A stretch of DNA of 64,000 nt, from positions 248,001-312,000 of the forward strand of contig JASANG010002859.1 of assembly GCA_030248215.1 (NCBI GenBank), written 5' to 3'. The notes beneath the pieces were generated by a model, which was not told the DNA's origin, did not search any database, and saw only the letters and a list, made by a program, of their open reading frames with translations. The stretch is from Enoplolaimus lenunculus (Eukaryota > Nematoda > Enoplea > Enoplida > Thoracostomopsidae). Made by a program: the position numbers and the translations under genes. Below, in pieces: positions 12,879 to 23,074 of the stretch. Positions within the stretch are counted from its first letter, which is position 1. Every line of letters starts with the position of its first letter.

Positions 12879-13500
12879 TTGGAATTTCAATTCCAAAAAC
12901 ACTAAACTTTGAGAAAACAAAGGCTGAATTTTTCTTTTACCACGAAGCAACAACATCCGAAATTTGAAACTACATATTTCCGTGAATGAAATATAGTTTG
13001 CCGTTTTCAATGTTAAGCATCTGAATTCTATACACGTCAGCACTTATATATATCTACCAATTTGATTCTCGTGACCTCTCCTAATCATCCCACCCCTAAA
13101 TTTGAATTTTTGAAAAATTCGGTTTTTAAGGACCCAAAATCTTTTCCTTGGGAATAAAAAAGTTGTTTTATCAAAAATCTACACTCGTTATTGGAATTTC
13201 CATTCCAAAAACACTAAACTTTGAGAAAACAAAGGCTGAATTTTTCTTTTACCACGAAGCAACAACATCCGAAATTTGAAACTACATATTTCCGTGAATG
13301 AAATATAGTTTGCCGTTTTCAATGTTAAGCATCTGAATTCTATACACGTCAGCACTTATATATCTACCAATTTGATTCTCGTGACCTCTCCTAATCATCC
13401 CACCCCTAAATTTGAATTTTTGAAAAATTCGGTTTTTAAGGACCCAAAATCTTTTCCTTGGGAATAAAAAAGTTGTTTTATCAAAAATCTACACACGTTA
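12879..13500. repeat. Near-perfect 312-bp tandem duplication
   Basis: 12879-13190 and 13191-13500 differ by about two substitutions and one AT step. This indicates a recent event, or an assembly artefact. The unit is an arm of the palindromic family also seen at 59505-60100. Confidence 0.9.
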
Positions 13501-13981
13501 TAACTCACTAGCGTTTCAAATCAAACGTTGGTAGCGCGCCAAATCAGCTATTTGACAATAACTCGTTCACCAAACGTCCGATTTCGGAAACTGTTACACC
13601 GTTCGACTCAGCTCAAGTAATCAAAATCGAATACAAAGGGGAACCATGGAAGGTTTAACATTAATTTTTTTCAAAAATTCAAATTTTAGCGTAAACGACG
13701 TCATGAGAAGCTCGAATATGCAAAAATTTCCAAACTCAAACCATTTTTGGGCAAACGCCGGCTGCGCGATAATGGAAAACACCCAAAAAGTGTAGTAGAA
13801 TTATTGAAACAAACAGCCCTAGCGATAACAGCTGTTTGAAATTGCATTGAGTAGCAGGGCGGAAAACGACCGACGTTTAGCAATTTGAACTGCCTAAAAA
13901 ACCAAAATCAGGATCGAGTCTCCAACTGAAATAAAGTCTGACACAAAAATTACACACACATGTACCACATGTGGAATGCTA

Positions 13982-14071
13982 AACAACAACAACAACAATA
14001 ACAACAACAACAACAACACCACCAACAACAACAACACCAACACCACCAGCAACAACAACAACAACAACACC

Positions 14072-14109
<38 letters not shown>

Positions 14110-14232
14110 ACAACAACACCAACACCACCACCAACAACAACAACAAACAACAACAAACAACAACAATTCCAACACCAACAACAACAAACAACGACAACAA
14201 CAAACAACAACAACAACACCAACAACAACAAC
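13982..14232 (+). repeat. (CAA)n microsatellite
   Basis: About 250 bp of CAA interrupted by ACC. It opens long Asn, Gln and Thr frames on the plus strand and Val, Leu and Cys frames on the minus; none has supporting flanks. Confidence 0.95.
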
Positions 14233-14703
14233 CCAGCGGTTGAATCATTCTCTACATTCATCCACAACAGAAGCCTAACTTTCAAAACTTTCCTTCGACC
14301 AGTAATGAAATATGCGATAGCCTGCCTGTCGTGTTCGTGTATATGTAAGTCACATGACCACAGTCACGCCGAACACAATACAAAGACTATCGCATTTAGC
14401 TAAACGTACCTAACTTTACCCGTTCGAACCATATCTAAAGTAACTGATAGCTTTGCTACGCTCACAGTTGCGCTGCTGTAGCGCTGGCTAAACGTACAGA
14501 ATCACCCTACCCATTCGACTCTGACGGTCAATGAACACCACACAAAATAGGTACAAACTCATAGTTTTCATACAGACAACGTTCATTCATCGTCAGTTAC
14601 ACCGGTACAATCAAACCTGCTATTTTTTGACTTCAAACCAGTCGCTGACTGGGTTGGTTGTAGAACCATAATTTAAGTCGTCCTTTGAGACTTAAGTCAA
14701 TTT

Positions 14704-15288
14704 AGAGCCCGTATTCTCAAATGTGTGTAGCACCTATCACCAGTTGGCAGAGTGCAACCGGAATTACAATTTACCGGAACCGAAACCGGAAAGTGAAAAA
14801 TGCATTTCACCAAAAATTTCATTTAATCTTATTTTTGCTCTATTATTTGTGAAACAACCTTAGTCGAACATAGGTATTTATTTTATTTGTTGTATTTTAG
14901 ATTTTCATCATCGACTGACGTGAAATCCACCATCAATGGCATATATTCGGAGTACAAGTGGCTTTCAAAAGAGATTCTTAAAAATTAGCAAAGTTAAGAA
15001 AACGGCCAAATTATAACGGAATTTTTAAATCCGGTAAAAATTGGAACCGGAACCGGAAGGTGAAAATATGCCGGAACCGGAATTCCGGTTGCACCCTGCC
15101 AGTTGGTGATAGTTCCTGTAACTTTGGAACCAGCGCATGTGTGGGTCGAACAGTCAGCACACTGTTCGCTGTTGACTTGCACTACTTCTGTACAAATTTT
15201 GAAATCTGCAGTTATATACATGTGTTCGTCAGTTTGAAAACCTATCGCTAACTGATGATAGGTGCTATACGCATTTGAGAATATGGGC
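14704..15288. mobile_element. TIR element, family G, host of a nested MITE
   Basis: AGAGCCCGTATTCTCAAATG to CATTTGAGAATATGGGCCT. Interrupted at CCAGTTGG by the family D element 14748-15098; about 226 bp without it. Confidence 0.85.
14748..15098. mobile_element. hAT-like MITE, family D, nested in family G
   Basis: Identical flanks CCAGTTGG (14740-14747, 15099-15106). CAGAGTGCAACCGGAATTAC to AATTCCGGTTGCACCCTG, 351 bp. It splits a family G element whose two halves read on across it. Confidence 0.9.
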
Positions 15289-15445
15289 CTAGGTCTTAAG
15301 TCGTAGCTAAAGCAACTGAAATTGCTTGGTCTACGACTTATGTACTGATCAGGATAAATCTTAAGCATTTCAACGTTGAATGGTAAGATTTATAACGGAA
15401 AACTTAACAAAGGGCTTAAGGTTACTAAAAGTTAAACATACGTAT

Positions 15446-15750
15446 AGCTGGGTTGCAGAGACGTTACTTAAGTCAACCTTAGACTTAAGAGTCGTACTCG
15501 AACTTAAAATGAGCAGCGGAATTAAAGTTTAAAAACTCAAACGCTTTGACAAGAGCACCGTGTTCTCATTCGAGTATATTTACCTCACTTCAAAAACCAG
15601 AACTAGAAGCTGTAATTATATAATATAGCGTCTGCTGCCATCAGCATAAGTGGCACGCCAAAAACATACTGAAAACTTTTCGACTCAAGTCATTTCGGAC
15701 TTGAGTCAAAAGGTCGACACTTAAGTCATGTTTCTGCACAACCCAGTCAC
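15446..15750. mobile_element. TIR element with CTTAAGTC motifs
   Basis: CTGGGTTGCAGAGACGTTAC to CATGTTTCTGCACAACCCAG, about 305 bp. A second, decayed left end at 14655 (CTGACTGGGTTGGTTG). Confidence 0.6.
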
Positions 15751-15987
15751 TACTTGATAAATATAGTCATAGTGAAATTGATTATTAGCCGAATCGCGAA
15801 CAATGTAACACCACCATTTCGTTCGACTCGGCTGCTCAAAACGCGTCAAATGATATTTAAATTGTTAAACATTTTGAAGATGCGTAAATTTATGAACTTA
15901 AAAAAAACTTGTTTTTAATTCAAATTTGAAAGTCGACTGAGATCTGTCGGGAGCGACCATGATGACCAAGGTCAAATATACAAAAAC

Positions 15988-16478
15988 CAGAATGCGACCG
16001 GATCGCAAAAAACCCGTATGCCGGAACCGGACCCGGATAGTGATTTTTTACCGGAACCGGATGTTAACCGGATAGTATTTTTTAAATAAATCAATTTTTA
16101 GCACGTTAATGCGTCAGTAAATGTTAATTTACCTTTAGTAAACGGAATACTGCGTTTATATAAAGAAAACTCACCGAAATATCACAGTAAAATACTGTAC
16201 ATCTTACAAATTCCCATCATAATCGCCACGTTACTAACCAAACCATGTTCGGACAATCAAAGTATGCTCAAATACCTTCTCGGTTCTGTTAGACTACTGT
16301 ATACTTGCATGTAATGGGACTGAAAACATAGCATCTCACAACATAATTTGCAATAATTTGACATTTACGAAATCATCACCGAAATCCGGTATCCGGTAGG
16401 CTTATACCGGATACCAGAACCGGATGCGGGTTTTTTGCCGGATAGTAAACCGGAACCGGATATCCGGTCGAACCGTAG
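15988..16478. mobile_element. hAT-like MITE, family D (ATATCCGG subtype)
   Basis: Left end AGAATGCGACCGG, right end ATATCCGGTCGAACCGTAG; CAAAAAC on both flanks. Confidence 0.7.
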
Positions 16479-16479
16479 C

Positions 16480-18583
16480 AAAAACTTCCAAAATTCACCC
16501 AATTTTGAACGAATGTCTGCTGTAGACATCACCAAAAAAGACGAAAATATACATTTCCAAAAGGTCAATAATATCATATACACACAGCTGGCTTTTATCT
16601 CCGAAAATCGAACACTCAATCCCCTCAAACGCTTACAAAACAACATTGTCACTAATGTCTACCCCCCGAACGTTAATTTTCTATACGGCCCCCGCCCCTC
16701 ATATGACTGAACAACGCACATATTCTTTCTCTCTCGGTGACTGCTTACATCACAACACAAATCGTCAGACATTTCGGCGACATGTGAATTATGACCAATT
16801 TTTTCACACAAAATTTGAAAACAAATGCTTATAAACATGTAAAATTGAGCAAAACACATTTGTAACCAAAAAAGTCAATAATCCGAAACAAAAACATTAA
16901 AATACACAAATACAGCAAAGAATTTCAGGCCTGAGTCATTTTATGACCAAATTGTAGCTTAGAAGTGCGTTTGAGCAAACTCCAAAAACAGTGTTACACT
17001 GCAACGGAAAAATGTCTATCGCTAAAAATAAGAAAAATAAATAAAATACAAAACACATGAGAGAAACATACGTCGCTCCGACAGCTTTTATTAAGGCATT
17101 TCGTCGACTCCGACAACTCGTCGCCCTAATAATCTCATAAGCCCCTCATCTAGTCGCCCCAAAATCTTGTAGACCGATCTGCCTAATTCTGAACCGTTGG
17201 TCATGCAGTCATAAAAATGGTACCGTTGAATTCAGCTCGTCCAGATCTACAGGATGGACCCTTTTTATCAAAATCCTAGGGGTGTCCTAATTGCGTACCT
17301 CCGCCATGTTATGCTGGCCAAAAAATTGTCTAGTCGGCGAGTTGTCGTACATCAACCTACTGGTGGTCGATGAAATGTCGGTCGATGAATTGTCGTGATT
17401 GTCGTCCCATTTACTTCCAGATTTCTTCAAACTTGTTTTTACATCGGTTGTAGTTAAAAAAAGAATACATACATAATATGTCGTAGGCCAATCTGGTATT
17501 CCGGTCAATTACCAACTGGCCTAGGCCAATCTGCTCTTCGACGCAAATAGCAGTTTGGCCTAGACGAAATAGCGATTGCGAGATGTCGCAAACAACAATG
17601 ATGTACGACCAACGCTGATTGGTTAACGGTATTGTGTCTACCTAAATAATCAAGTCTGATTGATCTATAATTTCAATAGCAGTTTAGCCCTAAGCCCACG
17701 CCAAACGGCTATTACATAAAATAGCAGACTGGCCTAGGCCAATTAGTAATTGGCACGAATAGCAGATCGGCCTACGACACATACACGAAAGACGCAACAC
17801 GACAGCAAAACTGGCCACTGAGCAACGCATCAAATAAATTTGCTCACACCGCTTGGATTTCAGTTTTTGCGCCTATAGTTCTTTGAAAATCTTGCTCGAC
17901 AACGTCTACTAAACCAAACATTTCCAAACAAAACATTTCATCAACATTCGAACGGCCGACCCCCCCCATCGTTCTAAAAGATGCACCAAAGGGTGCTAAC
18001 GATTTAAAAAAAGTAGTCGATCCAGACATGCGGTTGCCCAAAAATGCTCCGAATTAAAAAAACGTTGCACTTTTTCGACTTTTCATTACTTTTTCCCCGA
18101 TCACCTTCAACAAATTTAAATTTCTCAAATATTAAACTGTTTGAGATTGATTGAGATCATTCTAAAATTTGACAATAATCGAAAAAAACTATTTTTCGTA
18201 AATTTAGAGATTTAAAAGCCTTGCATACGCAGCTTGATGATCGGTGTTGATTTTTCTGATTTTGGTACTACTATTTTCTAATTCGATAACCAGCGCGACA
18301 AACAAACAACGCTCAACTCTGTTCATCAAGCCGCGTCGACCGATTTTGAATTTAAAAATACTGATCGAAAATACTGGTCACGAGAATACAAAATAAATAT
18401 ACACAAAATGTTTCCCAATTTTAGCCATTTTTCGAAAATTTAAACTTGAAAATTTGAATACAACTTTAAGCAAAGCGAAAAGCACAGGACATAAACCTCG
18501 TTTGAAGAACTGATTGAAATGTTCAGATTATAAAAATCTAAACACGATGTTTAAGCACACACTCAACAGGTATGTAACAGATA
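16480..18583. other. Non-coding, diverged repeats
   Basis: Contains the inverted relative of the 1.5-kb repeat, a CGACGAATTGTCG-type piece (17320-17400), and a cluster of GCCTAGGCCAAT motifs (17510-17770). No supported gene. Confidence 0.4.
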
Positions 18584-18744
18584 CGGGCTTGTAGCCAAGG
18601 GGGGCCGGGGGGCTCAGCCCCCCTGGAAAAACTTTGGCCCCCCCTAGAAGATTTTCAATTTTGCTTGTAAGTCATTGAAAACCATTGAATGCCCCTACTG
18701 ATAAGTTTTGGCCCCACAAGCAAGGTGAGCTAGCTACGGGCCTG
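18584..18744. mobile_element. hAT-like MITE, family J
   Basis: Flanks AACAGATA / AACAGACA (7 of 8). CGGGCTTGTAGCCAAGGGG to CTAGCTACGGGCCTG, 161 bp with G/C runs. Confidence 0.8.
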
Positions 18745-19280
18745 AACAGACAGGGTTCCAACAGGAACCAAGTTTTGCCAGAACAAGGAACCGAAATTTG
18801 GAATAATTTTCGTCAGATAATTACTGTTAAAACTTTTTAGAAAAAACTAGCCAACAAACAAGTGGCTTATACGAATTTTCAGCTATTTCATCAGCAAGTT
18901 TTGCGAAAACATTACATTGTTAATCTAACAGTTTGTTAACAAAATTGAACTAATTTATTGCAAAAACAATCCTTTTCGAAATTACAACGTTTTGAGAGGA
19001 AAACCAGTGTTTTTCTCTCTTGAGTTAACTTCTTTGAGTGAATTGGTTTAAGTCACGGGTACGTCATTACCCGGTATTGTCATTGCCAGTTAGAGATTAG
19101 CGGTGGGGACCGCTCACATACGCTCTATTTCCTTTCTTGGCTTAGCATCTTTAATAGGTTTAATCTGCAACTTCGATTGCAGTAGCATTCCGTTCTCATG
19201 TATACTGAAAAATAATAGCTCAAATAAATGACAACTAAAACTCGTCAAAATCAAAATAGAATCCTTCAGTATCTCTATAA

Positions 19281-19532
19281 ATGCCGAAAAAACCTAAGGT
19301 TAGCACGTTGCGTTTATTCCGCTTACACAGCCCATCTAAAAACTATAACAACAACCAGGCTGGTTACTTCGATAAATACAAAATGCTGTATAAAGCCACG
19401 TATACGAAAAAGAACAGCAACGTTCAATCATTAACCTTGTCGAGATCATACGTGCGTAATTTCCTCTTACAGCCCCATAAACGATTGCAAGCACTGGCTT
19501 TGCTGACGTCAAACTCTAAAAAACCTACCTAG
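19281..19532 (+). CDS. Unrecognised 83-codon ORF (doubtful)
   Basis: A basic 83-residue ORF (MPKKPKVSTLRLFRL at the start, SRSYVRNFLLQPHKRL near the end) in a stretch free of known repeats and somewhat richer in GC than its surroundings. It has no recognised domain. Plus-strand sequence here is A/C-rich, which keeps frames open by chance, and neighbouring genes read minus. Confidence 0.15.
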   Translation: MPKKPKVSTLRLFRLHSPSKNYNNNQAGYFDKYKMLYKATYTKKNSNVQSLTLSRSYVRNFLLQPHKRLQALALLTSNSKKPT

Positions 19533-19819
19533 GCCAACACGACTCTCTCTCTCGTTCAAGAAAACCATTTTAATTGTACTGTTTCCGCTTGGCGTTTCAA
19601 AGAACATATGAGAAACCGAAATAGCAGCTGCTAATAGTTCAACCCGTAAAGAACTATTATTATACACCGTAACAGTGACTAAACCGTAAATAGCGGAACC
19701 GTATGCGAATATTGTAGAGAGTAATTCGTACGCATTGCTTCAGCTTTTAAATTTGCACTCTTGAAAATCTGAAGTACGGCAATGTTTAACATTATTACAC
19801 TAGTATCAATGCGTTTCAC

Positions 19820-19997
19820 GGCTAATATATAGAACAAGGCCGTAGCAGTAGTATAAGCATATTTCTAAGTGTTGTATAAGCGTAAAAATGATATTGTACC
19901 GAAGATTTAACCTAAGCGAAAAATCTGTTTATGTTTAAGCTTATTCCATTGCAGTCCCACAGAAAAAACGTTCCGCCCATGATCTTTATATAGGTCC
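19820..19997. mobile_element. hAT-like MITE, family B
   Basis: Flanks CGTTTCAC / CGCTTCAC (7 of 8). Left end GGCTAATATATAGAACAAGG; right end GATCTTTATATAGGTCC. The hexamer core is reduced. Confidence 0.65.
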
Positions 19998-20253
19998 GCT
20001 TCACAAAGGTTTGAACGTTTCAAAACAATGATCTTTGCTTTTTCACAGTCGGAAACAAAGACCTTAACACGAAAGTTTAAAAAATCAGGAAGGACAGTTA
20101 TTTTATGGCGCAACCCCGAAATTCAGTTAAGGTTAGAAATTAAGGTATTTTGCTAAAAATGACGATAAAAATTGACCAGTGTCATTCGTACAGTATATAA
20201 ACCTTGACAAACGCCAAAATAAACCATCGAAAGTAGATTGCGCTTCCGTGGAA

Positions 20254-20500
20254 TATGAAAATCTAAACTACAGCAGAAAAACTGAATAGCTATTTCCACC
20301 AACTAGGGTTATTTAAAAAAAATAAAATGAACTTTTCGGTGGCATGTATTTTCCATTTTCCGGTTCCAGTTCCGTTTCCGGATAATATTTCAAATTCCGG
20401 TTCCGGTAAATTGTTATTCCGGTTACACCCCGAGCAAAAACGGAATTTGAAGTAACCGGAACCGAAAAATGAAAAATACATGCCACCGAAAAGTTCAATC
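20254..20500. mobile_element. Family D fragments in inverted arrangement
   Basis: GAAAATCTAAACTACAGCAG leads into CCGGTTCCGG motifs to about 20430, followed by an inverted copy of the same end (GGAACCGAAAAATGAAAAA). A D end meets its own inverse copy. Confidence 0.5.
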
Positions 20501-20636
20501 AGATCGCCAATTAACCTCCGGTGCCTCGAAGCCAGTAAACATTGTCTAAAATTGACGTTCACAAACACTGCTATGTAAATTCAATTCACGCGCAATACAA
20601 ACAACGACTTATACTGGCCGCATATCAGAACTACAA

Positions 20637-21779
20637 CCAGTCGTAGTGGGACTACATTTATTGAGCGAAGCTCGAACGCACGTAAGCAATTAAGTTAATA
20701 TGCAAATTAGTTGTTAGCTAACTATTCATTTATCGGTTTTGGAGGTTTGTAAACAATTTCCTCAGATTCCTCGCACCCAAAAACCTTTCTGCCACTCTAA
20801 TAATTTTTGGAATAATTTAAAAACTCCTAATTTTGTTTTGTCAATTAAGCTAATATGCAAATTAGTTATTAGCTAACTATTCAATTATCGGTTTTGTAGG
20901 TTTGTAAACAATTTATTCAGATTCTTCGCACCCAAAAACCTTCAGTAAACCCTAATAATTATTGAAATAATTCAAAAAGTTTTAGTTTTGCCTTGTCAAT
21001 TAAGCTAATATGCAAATTAGCTATTAGCTAACTATTCAATTATCGGTTTTGGAGGTTTGTAAATAATTTATTCAGATTCTTCTCACCCAAAAACCTTCAG
21101 TAAACCCTAATAATTATTGAAATAATTTAAAAAGTTTTAGTTTTGTCTCGTCAATTAAGCTAATATGCAAATTAGCTATTAGCTAACTATTCAATTATCG
21201 GTTTTGGATGTTTGTAAACTATTTATTCAAATTCCTTGCACCAGAAAACCCTTTAGTGCTGAAATTATATTGCTTTTAACCTTAATAATTAGTGAAATAT
21301 TGTAAAAAGTCCTAATTTAGGCTTATAAACTTTGCTAATATGCAAATTATCTATTAGCTAACTGCTCAATTATCGGTTTTGGAGGTTTGTAAACAGTCTA
21401 CGCAGATTCCTTGCACTCAAAAACCCTTTAACGTTAAAATTAGATTGCTTCTAACTGTAATAATTAGTGAAATATTGTGGAAAGTCCTAATTTAGGCTTA
21501 ATTAATTATGCAAATTCTTGCACTCAAAAACCCTTTAACGTTAAAATTAGATTGCTTCTAACTGTAATAATTAGTGAAATATTGTGGAAAGTCCTAATTT
21601 AGGCTTAATTAATTATGCAAATTAGCCTGTAGCTAAGCTAATAAACGGCTTAAAATTTTATAACCCCAATGCGAGGCTGACACCCCAGGTAATAGACGGA
21701 CGGACGGAAATCCACCTTTCGACCCCCAAGTACAAAACATAAAACGCTTCGCGAAACTCCGAGCTTCGCTGAATAAGCC
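20637..21779. repeat. Tandem repeat array with ATGCAAAT motif (family H)
   Basis: Begins CCAGTCGTAGTGGGAC and ends in GACGGACGGA then CGAGCTTCGCT. Units of about 154-176 bp each have AATATGCAAATTAG, TTAGCTAACTATTCA and ATCGGTTTTGGAGGTTTGTA. An exact 107-bp duplication lies at 21411-21624. Confidence 0.9.
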
Positions 21780-22072
21780 GTGGAGTTAGTACAAGTTGAC
21801 TAAACATCATCGGGTTTACAGCTTACATTTTAAAAGTTTCTAATTAGACGAACATTAACCTTTTATGGCAATAAAATGAAATGGTCTATGTGGATTAAAT
21901 AACTTAAGATGTAGTCATCAACACCTGGGGTGTAGCCGCAGACAGCAATTTGGAAATGATGTCATTTTAAGACTTCGAAAGTGGAAAGAGTGGCGCTATA
22001 ATATGACTCAGAAGAGAAAGTTCTTGTGTTACTGACTGTAAAACTTCGTCGAAAATCTATGAGTAAACTCAC

Positions 22073-22152
22073 CGACAGAACTTTGACCACTAAAAACACC
22101 TCCTGGCTAGTCCCTTGACCAGCACATGTCAGATGTACTGCCACCCACAGTG
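22073..22152 (-). CDS. Candidate next exon of the phosphatase gene (weak)
   Basis: Minus-strand segment with acceptor GTGCAG, donor GTGAGT and a phase (1 in, 0 out) that fits the preceding phosphatase exon at 23075. It encodes 26 residues including HLTCAGQGTSQE, and the frame stays open past the donor to 21962. It faintly resembles the PTP loop region, with Cys and Arg replaced, but about 100 residues of catalytic domain expected before it are absent. The T/G-rich strand favours open frames of V, L, G and C, so this may be chance. Confidence 0.2.
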
Positions 22153-22288
22153 CTGCACGTGGACCTTATTACGTTAAGTCCTATGTACTTTAACTCAGTT
22201 TTCAGCGAATTTCTAAAACTGTATATACATTTAGTTCCTTAAAGTTCAATAAAGCATATAGTACGTACATTTAACATCAGCTCATTAA

Positions 22289-22885
22289 ACCAGTCGTAGT
22301 GGGACTGTGTTGAGCGAAGCTCGAACACTTTTAAGCAATTATGCTAATATGCAACTTAGTTATTAGCTTACTATTCATTTATCGGTTTTGGATGTTTGTA
22401 AACAATTTATGAAATTTGATTGCTTGTAACTTTGAAAATAAATTAATGAAATACAGCAAAAAGTCATAATTTAGGCTTATCAATTATGCTAATATGCAAA
22501 TTAGCTAAGTATTCAAATATCGGTTTTGAAGATTTGTGGACAATTAATTCAAATTCCTCGCGTCCCAAAACCCTTTAGTACTAAAATTGCATTGCTTGTA
22601 ACCGTAATAACTAGTGAGATATCTTAAAAAGTCCCAGGTTTAACCAATTATGCAAATTAGCCTGTAGCTAAAAACGGTTTACAATTTTAAAACACCAATC
22701 CGAGGTTAACACCTCAGCATGATAGGCTTTCAAACAAAAAATGTTTATCAAAATCGGTTCAACGGTTCCTGAGATCCTTTTCGGACGGACGGACGGACAT
22801 CCACCTTTCTACCCCCGAGCAGCACAAAATATAAAACGCTTCACTAAACTCCGAGCGTCGCTCGAAGTTTCGTTTCGCTCAAAAA
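22289..22885. repeat. Family H repeat, second copy
   Basis: Same CCAGTCGTAGTGGGACT start, ATGCAAATTAG units, and GGACGGACGGACGGACATCC near the end. Fewer units than the first copy. Confidence 0.85.
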
Positions 22886-23074
22886 AGAAGGAAATAAACA
22901 AACAAACAACGAAAGATTAAGAAACGAACAAAAGCAAATAGAACCTATATAAAAGCAATGGTCCAAGTTTCAACTACTAGGAGGCAAACAGACACTAAAA
23001 TATTGCTCACTATAATTCTGATTTCACGAGTCACCAAAAAATTAATATACCTAAGAAAACGGTAAATAACTTAC

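Noticed and set aside
13894-14285. Long homopolymer-like ORFs on both strands
   Set aside because: Translations of the (CAA)n microsatellite.
15060-15368. ORFs on both strands at 15.0-15.4 kb
   Set aside because: They cover family D and G element ends; the frames differ between copies.
19907-20113. Minus-strand ORF as a further phosphatase exon
   Set aside because: Half of it is a family B MITE with its own target duplication, and the remainder has no family similarity.
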